Shown here piece by piece: positions 15,804 to 23,580 of a stretch of 64,000 nucleotides of DNA. Location: positions 1 through 64,000 of the forward strand of contig SGPE01000014.1 in assembly GCA_004208945.1 (NCBI GenBank), in the 5' to 3' direction. The first letter of the stretch is position 1, and each line of letters starts with the position of its first letter. A model generated the notes under the pieces. It worked only from the letters and a program-made list of their open reading frames with translations, ran no database searches and had not been told where the DNA came from. A program made the translations under genes and the position numbers. The DNA comes from Pseudoalteromonas sp. CO133X (GTDB lineage Bacteria; Pseudomonadota; Gammaproteobacteria; Enterobacterales; Alteromonadaceae).

Positions 15804-16571
15804 TTAAGTATTATTGCGAGTTGGTATTACGTTAAGTGCTTGTCGAGCCTTTGCTTTGACTGAACGCCAGTGCGTCATTGGTTTTTCGGGGACCAATGCT
15901 AAAACTTGCGCAAAGTCGATGTCTTCGATACCGACTTCGTTACTGTGGGCAAACATAATTCGTTTGGGTTGCAGCGCTTTTAGCATGAGCAAAGAGTTTA
16001 AATACAGCTTTGGGTAAAAAACAGGAAAGGGTGGCACGAGCTGCCCTTTTACTTTTACCAATAAATCAGCAATGTAAATTCGCTCACTGGGAATATGGTA
16101 CAGGCTAATATCTCGGTCGGTATGACCTGGGCTATGTAGTGCTTGCCAATCCTCAAAGCCCGGTAGGGTTGCATCTGCCCCAAGGTAATAATCAGCATCT
16201 AGATGGCGGCTGTACCAAAGATTGTGGCGTTTTTTATTTAACCTACCTGCGACCCACCAAGCAAGCGCGATATCGGTTAAGTGCATTAAGAAACCATCAA
16301 TGCCTCTATACCATTGTCCTGGGGCGTTTGACGTGGCTATTTTAGCACCACTTAACTTTCTTAATGCGTGTGCTCCACCGGCATGATCTGGGTGCATATG
16401 GGTCACCACAATAAGCTTTAAGTCAGTGACAGGGCGCTTTAGTTGCTCGGTAATATAGTCAAATACAGTATTCACATCAGCACGGCAACAACCATCAAGC
16501 AGCATCAATTTATCTGGATATTCAACCAAATAGATATTTTGGATATAACCTTCGAGCGTGTGAATTTGCAA
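15804..16571 (-). CDS. Metallo-beta-lactamase-fold hydrolase
   Basis: 255 aa, probably starting at TTG (AGGGA ~10 nt upstream). The metal-binding motif T-H-M-H-P-D-H-A-G-G lies near residue 57, and L-H-S-P-G-H-T-D-R-D near residue 146 supplies another metal His; A-H-S-N-E near residue 212 probably supplies the last. These fit the glyoxalase-II/lactonase-like branch of the MBL superfamily. No signal peptide. Substrate unknown; it converges on the kynureninase-like gene without clear functional linkage. Confidence 0.88.
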   Translation of the reverse strand: MQIHTLEGYIQNIYLVEYPDKLMLLDGCCRADVNTVFDYITEQLKRPVTDLKLIVVTHMHPDHAGGAHALRKLSGAKIATSNAPGQWYRGIDGFLMHLTDIALAWWVAGRLNKKRHNLWYSRHLDADYYLGADATLPGFEDWQALHSPGHTDRDISLYHIPSERIYIADLLVKVKGQLVPPFPVFYPKLYLNSLLMLKALQPKRIMFAHSNEVGIEDIDFAQVLALVPEKPMTHWRSVKAKARQALNVIPTRNNT

Positions 16572-16639
16572 AACGATTGATCCCTAAACTTAATCAGCAA
16601 ATCAGTTATATCATGTCTGACCAGTTTTGGTAAGCTAAG

Positions 16640-17131
16640 CTAATTGGATTGTGTACCTCGCTCTTTGAGCTGTTTTTTGCTTTCTTCTAGCTGTGCTACT
16701 TGCTTTTCTAGGGTGGCGATTTGACTTTTATAGTAAGCGTTAATACGTTCGCTTTGTTTGCTAATAGCATCGTCAATGGACGCTGCCCCCAATCTATTGG
16801 CGGCATCTTGCGTCATATTTTTGAGTTTATCGATGCGCTCACTTTGTTGTTTTTGTAGTTCTTTGAGCTCTAATTGGAGGCGGTCTATTTCGCGATCGAC
16901 TTTTTGGATTTTTAAATAATCCTCAACACTTAAGTCTGCTGGTTTTTGCGGCTGCTCTGTGGCTGGGATTTGATTACTTGCTGGTGGCGGTGTAATTTTC
17001 ACGATTGCTGCATCTTTACCACAAGGCTGCTCGGTAAAGGTGGCAACCCCGTCAATGATACACTGATAAATAGTGGCTTGACTGTTGGCGCTGGCAAATA
17101 GAGCAAGAGTAACAAATACAAAACGAAACAT
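16640..17131 (-). CDS. DUF4124 domain protein with coiled coil
   Basis: 163 aa from M-F-R-F-V-F-V-T-L, which begins a Sec signal peptide (cleavage after S-Q-A); an upstream in-frame Met would bury it. The DUF4124-like segment follows: I-Y-Q-C-I-I-D-G-V-A-T-F-T-E-Q-P-C-G-K-D-A, with two Cys. Residues ~75-160 are a charged coiled coil rich in Lys, Glu and Gln. Probably periplasmic; function unknown. Confidence 0.83.
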   Translation of the reverse strand: MFRFVFVTLALFASANSQATIYQCIIDGVATFTEQPCGKDAAIVKITPPPASNQIPATEQPQKPADLSVEDYLKIQKVDREIDRLQLELKELQKQQSERIDKLKNMTQDAANRLGAASIDDAISKQSERINAYYKSQIATLEKQVAQLEESKKQLKERGTQSN

Positions 17132-17203
17132 AGCATCACTTTGTGTAGCAAATAGATACTTAGCATGCATGAAATATAATGAGGTGTGCAAGTTTTTCGA
17201 GCA

Positions 17204-17230
17204 TAAAAAAACCGCTAAAAAGCGGTTTTT
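17204..17230 (-). terminator. Intrinsic terminator of the tRNA-Ser pair
   Basis: AAAAACCGCT / AGCGGTTTTT, 10-bp perfect stem with 4-nt loop, followed on the minus strand by a T run. It begins 10 bp after the 3' end of tRNA-Ser(GCT). Confidence 0.88.
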
Positions 17231-17240
17231 AATAATAAAA

Positions 17241-17333
17241 TGGTGGAGAAGGAGGGATTCGAACCCTCGATAGAGCTACAAACCCTATACTCCCTTAGCA
17301 GGGGAGCGCCTTCGGCCACTCGGCCACCTCTCC
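17241..17333 (-). tRNA. serX: tRNA-Ser (anticodon GCT)
   Basis: 93 nt class II tRNA. The minus strand reads GGAGAGG at the acceptor 5' side, pairing with CTTCTCC before A-CCA. The anticodon arm is CTCCC-CTGCTAA-GGGAG with GCT in the loop, giving serine for AGC/AGU. There is a long variable arm, as in tRNA-Ser, a T arm with GGTTCGAATCC, and an encoded CCA. Confidence 0.96.
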
Positions 17334-17386
17334 AGCGCATAATTCTGATTGTAATTTGCTGAAATAAATCAACAAATAAAAATAAG

Positions 17387-17477
17387 TGGTGGAGAGATAG
17401 GGATTTGAACCCTAGAGGGGCTACAAACCCCTGCCGGTTTTCAAGACCGGTGCATTCGACCACTCTGCCATCTCTCC
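17387..17477 (-). tRNA. serT: tRNA-Ser (anticodon TGA)
   Basis: 91 nt class II tRNA. The acceptor 5' side GGAGAGA pairs with TCTCTCC before A-CCA. The anticodon arm CCGGT-CTTGAAA-ACCGG carries TGA, reading UCN serine codons. A long variable arm and a T arm with GGTTCAAATCC are present. It is transcribed ahead of tRNA-Ser(GCT), 53 bp apart, probably in one precursor. Confidence 0.96.
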
Positions 17478-17702
17478 ACATCGTGATGCGAGAATAATAC
17501 TTAGCTGAATCGGCTGTGTAAATAGGAAAAAGTTCGTTTGCTTGTTTTTTGAGCGTAAAGAGGGTGTTTTTTGTAAAAAGGTTTAATTATTTGCTGTTTT
17601 TAACTTAAAAGAAGGGTTGGAGCAGTAAACGGAGGAGCTAAAGAAGGATCTTCATTAGTGGTTGGGTGTTTACTGCACCGATAAAGTAACCATGGTTGGG
17701 GA

Positions 17703-17843
17703 TTACTTGTGTTGTACTGCGCCGCCAAGTGCCAGTTTTTTTCCGTAACGGTTTAACTTAGCAAGCATTTTTGCTTTTCTGTTAGTTGGTTTTACGGCAA
17801 CATGAGTTGCTGCACTTTGATTTAGTGTATTAATCGGGTTCAT
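17703..17843 (-). CDS. Small basic hypothetical protein
   Basis: 46 aa starting M-N-P-I-N-T-L-N-Q-S-A. This start is chosen because GGAG lies 7 nt upstream. The protein is basic (K-P-T-N-R-K-A-K-M-L-A-K-L-N-R-Y-G-K-K) with a Gly/Ala-rich C terminus and no membrane segment. A 9-bp inverted repeat, GTTTGGTTG / CAACCAAAC (17862-17896), lies in its leader just before the ribosome binding site. No known family recognised. Confidence 0.62.
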   Translation of the reverse strand: MNPINTLNQSAATHVAVKPTNRKAKMLAKLNRYGKKLALGGAVQHK

Positions 17844-18166
17844 TACTTTGCTCCAGGTTGTGTTTGGTTGAAAACATGGGTATTTTGCAACCAAACTGGG
17901 CAAAAATAAAACGATAAAAATTGAGTCTATCGGATAACTTTTTTTAATCCGAATTTGCTTTATTAACAATGGGTTAAGCTTTCTGTTTTGCTATGGTTTG
18001 CATGGTTATGCAAGGTGCTTTTTTATTAACGTCAGGTATATAAAGAGTTTTTGTTTTATGTTGTTTTGTTTATGCGTTTTTAAATTTATAAAGTGACTAA
18101 ATATTCAGATTAATATAATTTGAATGAGTGGCTGTTTTTGCCCTGCTTGAAAAGAAGTAATCGTTG
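17844..18166. other. Intergenic region with leader hairpin, no gene seen
   Basis: About 320 bp of AT-rich divergent intergenic DNA. It holds the leader inverted repeat GTTTGGTTG/CAACCAAAC of the small 46-aa gene and a weak hairpin TTGCAT-GGTT-ATGCAA followed after 6 bases by TTTTTT. I see no convincing ORF, no tRNA and no consensus promoter, though promoters for both flanking genes must lie here. Confidence 0.6.
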
Positions 18167-19015
18167 ATGTTGATAATAATAAAGCCAAGCGACAAAAAAA
18201 ATCATAAAAACAGTGTTGATTGGCTACTAAAAGAATGTAAAAAAAGACAGATTGAGCCTGAATTGTATTTAACCACAGGTAACTTTGAGAATGATTGCGC
18301 TGATATTGCGCTTTTGGCTAAGAACCAAACTCAAATCGTGGTGATTGGTGGTGATGGAACTTTACACTTAGCTGTTAATGCAGTCATAGAGAGTGATTGT
18401 TCAATTGCGTTAATTCCTGCTGGCACAGGTAATGATTTTGCTCGTGGCTTTGCGTGTAAACAACAGGCTTGGTATGAAGCCGTTTTTAATAGCTGTACAG
18501 AGTTAATCGATGTTGGACAAATAAACCAGCGCTATTTTATCAATGTTGCGGGTATAGGCTTTGACGCTGAAGTGGTGGCTCAACTAAACAAAGCCGGAAC
18601 TTTTAGCTCGTTTGGCTACACTTGGCAGGGCATTAAGCAGCTATTTTTATTTCAGGCACGGCCACTTCAGGGTGAGTTTAATGGTAAAGCACTCAACTAT
18701 AGTAACTTAGCGACGATTTTTGCCAATCATCATTACTTTGGTGGTGGCTTAAAGATTGCCCCAAAAGCACAGCTAAATGATGGTCAGCTTGACTGTTACT
18801 GCATGCCCGCAGGTGGTTTGCTGAAGAACCTGCTCAGTTTTGTGTATTTACTACTGGTAAAGCATCATAGTTTGAAAAGGCTAGAATATTCACAGCTAGT
18901 CAGTGCAGAAGTAACCACCACTGGACAGCTTATTGAGGCCGATGGTGAGCTGGTGGGTTATACGCCTGCGAAGGTTAGTATTCACCCGCAAGCACTTCGT
19001 TTTCATGTGCCATAA
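18167..19015 (+). CDS. YegS/DAGK-family lipid kinase
   Basis: 282 aa from ATG; the preceding TTG codon is a less likely start. The diacylglycerol-kinase catalytic domain shows V-V-I-G-G-D-G-T-L-H near residue 64 (ATP-binding GGDG), P-A-G-T-G-N-D-F-A-R-G near residue 86, and N-V-A-G-I-G-F-D-A near residue 126. The acidic G-Q-L-D-C-Y near residue 208 and E-A-D-G-E near residue 262 fit the C-terminal beta domain. It probably phosphorylates a lipid or lipid-like alcohol at the membrane; substrate unknown. Confidence 0.91.
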   Translation: MLIIIKPSDKKNHKNSVDWLLKECKKRQIEPELYLTTGNFENDCADIALLAKNQTQIVVIGGDGTLHLAVNAVIESDCSIALIPAGTGNDFARGFACKQQAWYEAVFNSCTELIDVGQINQRYFINVAGIGFDAEVVAQLNKAGTFSSFGYTWQGIKQLFLFQARPLQGEFNGKALNYSNLATIFANHHYFGGGLKIAPKAQLNDGQLDCYCMPAGGLLKNLLSFVYLLLVKHHSLKRLEYSQLVSAEVTTTGQLIEADGELVGYTPAKVSIHPQALRFHVP

Positions 19016-19044
19016 AAAAGCGCCGGCAAAATTTGCCAGCGCTT
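19014..19044 (-). terminator. Intrinsic terminator of the DMT transporter gene (possibly bidirectional)
   Basis: AAGCGC-C-GGCA pairs with TGCC-A-GCGCTT, 10 pairs with one mismatch. On the minus strand a T6 run follows. It lies between the convergent lipid-kinase and transporter genes and touches the kinase stop codon. Confidence 0.75.
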
Positions 19045-19069
19045 GGTGTTAGAGGCGACATAGTCACTT

Positions 19070-19999
19070 CTAACTGGGGACGGAGCCTTTTTGCTGAATA
19101 CTGCGAGCAGCAAAAAAAGCTTTAATTTGTTTTGTCGGTGTTAGCACAATGGCATTGCCAAATAAAACTAAGCTAAATCCGATAAAGGTGTTCGCTTGCC
19201 ATTCGAATCCTTCAAATAAGGTACTTAGTACCACTGCAACCAGTGGGAATAATACGATCACATAACTTGCCCGTTCTGGGCCGATATTTTTTAGTAGTGC
19301 AAAATAACAAGCAAATGCGATTACTGTACCGAACACAGCCAAATAGAGTAGCGACACCCAATAACTTGTTGGCGCATTCAAGGTAAGCTCTACATCGCTT
19401 ACTAAAACATAAGCAGCCAAGCCTAAAGCGCTATATAACATACCCCACGCGTTGCCTTGTAGTACGCCAATGTTACGCTGAGAGTTTCGAACACTGACCA
19501 TATTTCCCAATGAAGCCACAAAGGTTCCTGATAGCGCAAGTAGTAACCCGACCAACGCACCATTACTCAAGTTGAATTGCTGAATTTGTGGCCAAAACAA
19601 GCTAGCAATCCCCATCACGCCAAGAAGTGCACCAAAGTAAATTCGCTTGGCGATAGGTTTGGCAAAAAATAACCGTGTGTTGATGATATTCATCAATAAC
19701 AGCATGGAAAAAGCAATCGATGCCATGGCTGAAGTGAGGTAATTTTGTGCCCAATATAAAACAAGATAGTTTAAACCAAAGTTGAACAATGCCAGCAAAG
19801 CGAAAAAGCCATGGTCACGTAGTGAATATTGCATAGGTAGCTTTTTTATCAGCACGAAAGTCCACATTAAAACGGCTGCAATAGCAAAGCGATAAAACAA
19901 GGAGATTTCAACGGCAACATTGCCTAATTGAAACTCAATCGCTAGCCAAGTTGACCCCCAAATTAGTACCGTGACGAGGTAAAGAGCGGCACTTTTCAT
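19070..19999 (-). CDS. DMT-superfamily (EamA) transporter
   Basis: 309 aa with ten predicted membrane helices in two EamA repeats; the first starts V-L-I-W-G-S-T-W-L-A-I-E-F, a typical EamA N terminus. Such permeases export amino acids or metabolites. It is divergent from a MocR-type regulator with a 101-bp intergenic region holding a dyad, so the regulator probably controls it. Substrate unknown. Confidence 0.9.
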   Translation of the reverse strand: MKSAALYLVTVLIWGSTWLAIEFQLGNVAVEISLFYRFAIAAVLMWTFVLIKKLPMQYSLRDHGFFALLALFNFGLNYLVLYWAQNYLTSAMASIAFSMLLLMNIINTRLFFAKPIAKRIYFGALLGVMGIASLFWPQIQQFNLSNGALVGLLLALSGTFVASLGNMVSVRNSQRNIGVLQGNAWGMLYSALGLAAYVLVSDVELTLNAPTSYWVSLLYLAVFGTVIAFACYFALLKNIGPERASYVIVLFPLVAVVLSTLFEGFEWQANTFIGFSLVLFGNAIVLTPTKQIKAFFAARSIQQKGSVPS

Positions 20000-20041
20000 A
20001 GTTAGTACTCAAAAGTTTAAAGTATGTTCATTTTAGGCCTC

Positions 20042-20089
20042 TTCTGTATACTTAACATATACAGAAAACTAAAAATATAACCTATACAG
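20042..20089. promoter_or_regulatory. Candidate MocR operator between the EamA and MocR genes
   Basis: Inverted repeat TTCTGTATA (20042-20050) / TATACAGAA (20058-20066) with a 7-nt centre, plus a third half-site CTATACAG at 20082-20089. Paired and direct repeats of this kind in divergent intergenic regions are typical MocR binding sites. The half-site spacing excludes a LexA box. Confidence 0.65.
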
Positions 20090-20100
20090 TTTGGTGTCCG

Positions 20101-21543
20101 ATGTCACAAGTAATCAGTCGCAGTAATAGTGAGTTTTTATATCAACAGGTGATTCAGCTAATAAGAGATCTTTGCTCTCAAGGGTCGTTATTGCCTGGAG
20201 AGAAGTTACCGTCGCTAAGAAAAATGGCTGATAAGTTAAACGTAAGTATCCCAACAGTGAAACAAGCTTATCAACTTTTAGAAGGGCAAGGGTTGATAGA
20301 AGCCAGAGAAAAGTCAGGATACTTTTTAAAGTCTTCTCAATTAAATCAATCGCGGCCGAAACGAGTGAAGCTAAGTCGCGAACCAATGATGGTGAATAAG
20401 CAAGGCTTGATTGAGCAAGTTTATAGTGCCATACATAAAGCCAATGTTGTGCCATTCGGTATTGCAAACCCTATTGCAGCAGCACCTACAGATAAAGCGC
20501 TAGCACGAACAATGCGACGTGTAATGACACTGGCTGGCGCATCGGCAATCAACTACGGCCCAATGGATGGTTTTGCACCATTGAAAAAGCAATTGATCCA
20601 CCGCTATTTAGATTTTGGCATTGGTGTTGATAGTGATGAATTGGTGATCACTAATGGCGCACAAGAGGCATTGGCAATAGCACTTAAATGTGTCGCTAAA
20701 CCTGGCGATATCATCGCCATCGAATCGCCTTGTTATTTTGGCATTATTGAATTAATTGAAAGCTTAGGCTTAAAGGCGCTGGAAATCCCCCTGTGTCCTG
20801 ATGAAGGGATTTGGCTAGATGATTTGGCTCAAGCCCTCGATGAGCATGATATCAAAGCGTGTGTTTTTTCAACGTCGTTAAATAACCCCGTTGGTAGTTT
20901 TATGCCAGAGACTAAACGCGAGCAGTTAGTGACTCTTTTAGAAGAGCGTAACGTTGTGCTCATAGAAGACGATGTTTATGGCGATCTACATTTTACTGCT
21001 AAACGTGCTACGCCAGCGCAAGCTTATTCAAAAAAAGGCTTAGTGATCACCTGTGCGTCGTTTTCAAAAACAGCTGCACCAAGCTATCGTATTGGTTGGA
21101 TCATTGCGGGCAAGTTTGCAGAGCAAGCAAGGCGTTATAAACGTGCTCTGAGTTGCTCCGCGCCACTTATTAATCAATGGACTTTGTATGAATTTATCGC
21201 CAGTGGTGAGTACGATCGTAATCTGCGTTTGTTGAGGCAGCGCTTGAGTACAAATAAAGAACGTATGATTTGGTGCTTACAGCAATATATGCCAAGCTGT
21301 GCGCGCATTAGTAATCCGCAAGGTGGCTGTGTGATTTGGATTGATCTTGGGGGGCAGTATGATGCGGTAAAGTTATTCCATTTAGCGTTAGAGGCGGGGA
21401 TTAGCATTACTCCAGGGTTAATATTTTCAGCGGGTAAAAAATACCGCAGCTGTTTTCGCTTAAGCTATGGTTTACCTTGGTCTGAGCATTTAGAACAAGC
21501 AATTAAAACCTTGTCACAGCTCACAGTATTAGCCAAAAAATAA
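20101..21543 (+). CDS. MocR-family regulator (GntR helix-turn-helix fused to aminotransferase-like domain)
   Basis: 480 aa. Residues ~10-80 are a GntR winged helix: L-P-S-L-R-K-M-A-D-K-L-N-V-S-I-P-T-V-K-Q-A-Y. Residues ~110-475 are a fold-type I aminotransferase-like domain with N-N-P-V-G near residue 262, the PLP Asp in I-E-D-D-V-Y-G-D near residue 291, and the Schiff-base Lys in S-F-S-K-T-A-A-P near residue 323. MocR proteins use PLP or amino-acid adducts as effectors. Its likely target is the divergent EamA transporter and its own gene. Confidence 0.93.
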   Translation: MSQVISRSNSEFLYQQVIQLIRDLCSQGSLLPGEKLPSLRKMADKLNVSIPTVKQAYQLLEGQGLIEAREKSGYFLKSSQLNQSRPKRVKLSREPMMVNKQGLIEQVYSAIHKANVVPFGIANPIAAAPTDKALARTMRRVMTLAGASAINYGPMDGFAPLKKQLIHRYLDFGIGVDSDELVITNGAQEALAIALKCVAKPGDIIAIESPCYFGIIELIESLGLKALEIPLCPDEGIWLDDLAQALDEHDIKACVFSTSLNNPVGSFMPETKREQLVTLLEERNVVLIEDDVYGDLHFTAKRATPAQAYSKKGLVITCASFSKTAAPSYRIGWIIAGKFAEQARRYKRALSCSAPLINQWTLYEFIASGEYDRNLRLLRQRLSTNKERMIWCLQQYMPSCARISNPQGGCVIWIDLGGQYDAVKLFHLALEAGISITPGLIFSAGKKYRSCFRLSYGLPWSEHLEQAIKTLSQLTVLAKK

Positions 21544-21566
21544 AAAGCGCAGAGCAAGCTCTGCGC
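21542..21566 (-). terminator. Intrinsic terminator of the yggN-like gene
   Basis: GCGCAGAGC / GCTCTGCGC, 9-bp perfect stem with a tight AA centre, followed on the minus strand by TTTTTATTTTTT. It lies between convergent genes and may also stop the MocR transcript, though no T run follows on the plus strand. Confidence 0.8.
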
Positions 21567-21595
21567 AAAACCAAGTGCGTTGGTTCAGGGATATC

Positions 21596-22396
21596 TTACT
21601 CAGCATGCTGTTTAAATGTGAACAGCTGGTATTCTTTTAATTCAGGTACTAAAGCGACTAGCTCTTGCTCTTTATGGGCAATATCTGCAAAACTGCCACA
21701 GAGTGCATCGGCACGCTCTTCTAGTTGTGCGGCTTGAGTTTCTACGCGTGCTTCGATTTGTTCACCCATGTTTTCCATGCGTTTTTCAAAAGCATCCATA
21801 TCACCACCTGAGCCGATTAATTCAGAGCCAAGAGCAACTAAAATACTGCCCATTGATTGCATCATGGCTGACTCAACTGCTGATTCGATTTGCTCATCAA
21901 ACTGATTCTCAAAGTTTTGGCCAAACTTTTCGAAATTTTGCTGACCCATAGTGAATGCACCTTGTTGATAGAAAGCGTTCTGCACTTCTACGCTAATGTC
22001 ATCCATTAATTCAGATATGTCGTTTAGGCCGTCAATGTTAAAAGCATTAGCAACTTCTTCGATTGCTACACCTGCGATTTTTACCCCATCAAGCGCGATG
22101 TTTGCCACCTCAGGGAGTTGGCTGCGTAAGCTGTCGGAATAAGCGGCAATAGCCTCTTGCTGAGAAGAATTGAGGGATACGCTTTGACCATCAATATATA
22201 GATTATTTTGGTTGATGATTTTCATAGTACGATTATCAGCTGTGTAAACTTCTAACTCGCTTGGCGTAATACGAACATCATTTTTAAATTCAACATCACA
22301 TTGCTCACCACTGAATGAAATATTTGTATCATTATCGTTATGAGCCATAGCACTTGTGGCGATAAATAAAGAACTTGCTAACAATAACTTTTTCAT
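21596..22396 (-). CDS. yggN: YggN family (DUF2884) periplasmic protein
   Basis: 266 aa from M-K-K-L-L-L-A-S-S, chosen for its upstream AGGAAAG and Sec signal peptide (cleavage after S-A-M-A). The mature protein begins with a beta-rich segment carrying C-D-V-E-F and the L-Y-I-D-G-Q-S-V pattern of DUF2884/YggN, followed by long acidic helices to the C terminus, which include a Met-rich stretch near residues 170-190. Function unknown; expected to be periplasmic. Confidence 0.87.
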   Translation of the reverse strand: MKKLLLASSLFIATSAMAHNDNDTNISFSGEQCDVEFKNDVRITPSELEVYTADNRTMKIINQNNLYIDGQSVSLNSSQQEAIAAYSDSLRSQLPEVANIALDGVKIAGVAIEEVANAFNIDGLNDISELMDDISVEVQNAFYQQGAFTMGQQNFEKFGQNFENQFDEQIESAVESAMMQSMGSILVALGSELIGSGGDMDAFEKRMENMGEQIEARVETQAAQLEERADALCGSFADIAHKEQELVALVPELKEYQLFTFKQHAE

Positions 22397-22786
22397 TTTT
22401 TTCTTTCCTGTTTGAAATGACAAAATTTAGTAATCAAATAGAGTGCCAAGCTTTTAAAATTATTTAATATCAATAGCTTGCTTGTTTTTATTTGTTCATA
22501 AATAAGAAATAAAAATTAATTTTTAACCATTTTTTGGTCAAATTAACCAAAAAATCCATATGCATAAATGAGTTTTATCGAAACGATAAAAAACTCTCAC
22601 TTTTCAGAAATCGAATTTAGCGCTATTTATTCACAATATTGACATATCACCTATTTAGCATGGGGGTATGGCCTTATTTTGGTAGTTTTTAGGTACTAAA
22701 TTACTACTGAGCTTTTTAAACTTTGCCAATTCATGGAATAAATTTAAAACCGTTGAATTGGTCTCAAACACTTTATGGAGTGGGTT
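22397..22786. other. AT-rich divergent intergenic region with two inverted repeats
   Basis: About 390 bp without a credible ORF. It contains a 10-bp inverted repeat ATTTTTTGGT/ACCAAAAAAT (22529-22555, 7-nt centre) and, 15 bp on, an imperfect hairpin GAGTTTTATCG-AAA-CGATAAAAAACTC (22570-22596). A TTGACA sits near 22641 without a matching -10. The repeats may be protein-binding sites or leader hairpins for the flanking divergent genes. Confidence 0.5.
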
Positions 22787-22975
22787 GTGGGTAAGACATT
22801 TAGTTATGACGCGCTAGATGACGATTTTGTTGAAGACGAGTACGAAATGGTCGGGCGTAATCAACACGACAAGAAAAAGCAACGCGTTAAGAAGAAGTTG
22901 GAAGACTATCTTGAACAAAAACGCTTGCGAAGAAACTTAGGTGAAGATGATTTTGATGATTATTTGAACGACTAA
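22787..22975 (+). CDS. Small acidic/basic protein, PA3496-family-like
   Basis: 62 aa from GTG, chosen because GGAG lies 6 nt upstream; the earlier in-frame ATG has no ribosome binding site. An acidic N-terminal half (D-D-D-F-V-E-D-E-Y-E) leads to a basic helix with K-K-L-E-D-Y-L-E-Q-K-R-L-R-R and an acidic tail. The E-D-Y-L-E-x-K-R-L-R pattern resembles the PA3496 family of small proteins tentatively linked to the envelope. Followed by a strong terminator, so monocistronic. Confidence 0.72.
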   Translation: MGKTFSYDALDDDFVEDEYEMVGRNQHDKKKQRVKKKLEDYLEQKRLRRNLGEDDFDDYLND

Positions 22976-22989
22976 GTATAAATTTAGAT

Positions 22990-23020
22990 AAAGAGGCGCT
23001 GCGCCTCTTTATTGCTTTTT
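22990..23020 (+). terminator. Intrinsic terminator (probably bidirectional)
   Basis: AAAGAGGCG / CGCCTCTTT, 9-bp perfect stem with CTG loop, then ATTGCTTTTT. It separates the small gene from the convergent glutathione peroxidase gene and reads as a plausible terminator both ways. Confidence 0.82.
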
Positions 23021-23030
23021 GACGTACGCT

Positions 23031-23513
23031 TTATTTATGTAATGCTGCTACAATGGTTGATTCTATTTGTTCTGGTTTTGTTAGTGGTGCAAAGCGTTTA
23101 ATGGCTTTACCATCTTTGCCAATTAAAAACTTGGTAAAGTTCCATTTTATTTTACGGGTGATAAAGCCAGGCAATTCGGACTTTAGATGTCGAAAAACGG
23201 GGTGTGCGTGTTCGCCGTTTACATCAACTTTGCTCATCATTAAAAAACTGACACCATAGTTGATTAGACAGCCCTCTTTTATTTCTTTAGCGTCACCAGG
23301 TTCTTGCTTACCAAATTGATTACAGGGAAAACCTATAATTACTAAGCCCTTATCATGGTATTTTTCATGTAGCTTTTGGAGTCCTTCATACTGTGGCGTA
23401 AAACCGCATTCACTGGCTGTGTTTACCACGAGCACAACCTTATTTTCAAAGTCGGAAAAGTCGATAGTTTGGCCTTGAAGGCTAGTAGCAGAAAGTTGGT
23501 AAAATTCGCTCAT
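23031..23513 (-). CDS. Glutathione peroxidase family protein (Cys type)
   Basis: 160 aa, usual length. Catalytic motifs: V-N-T-A-S-E-C-G-F-T-P-Q-Y with the peroxidatic Cys ~36 in place of selenocysteine, G-F-P-C-N-Q-F-G-K-Q-E-P with the Gln and resolving-position Cys, and K-I-K-W-N-F-T-K-F-L with the Trp-Asn pair. It reduces peroxides with thiols, probably thioredoxin. No signal peptide, so cytosolic. Confidence 0.94.
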   Translation of the reverse strand: MSEFYQLSATSLQGQTIDFSDFENKVVLVVNTASECGFTPQYEGLQKLHEKYHDKGLVIIGFPCNQFGKQEPGDAKEIKEGCLINYGVSFLMMSKVDVNGEHAHPVFRHLKSELPGFITRKIKWNFTKFLIGKDGKAIKRFAPLTKPEQIESTIVAALHK

Positions 23514-23580
23514 AATGATAACTTTTTATTATTGTTACACTGATTCTAACTTGCTTGAGATTTTTCTAAAAGCGTAAATT

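Noticed and set aside
17241..17477. tRNA-Ser genes as an integration site of a genomic island
   Set aside because: No integrase and no visible repeat of a tRNA 3' end in the flanking 10 kb; neighbouring genes look ordinary.
20042..20066. LexA (SOS) box at CTGTATA...TATACAG
   Set aside because: LexA sites need CTG and CAG separated by 10 bases; here the separation is 15. The position between a MocR gene and its neighbour explains the dyad better.
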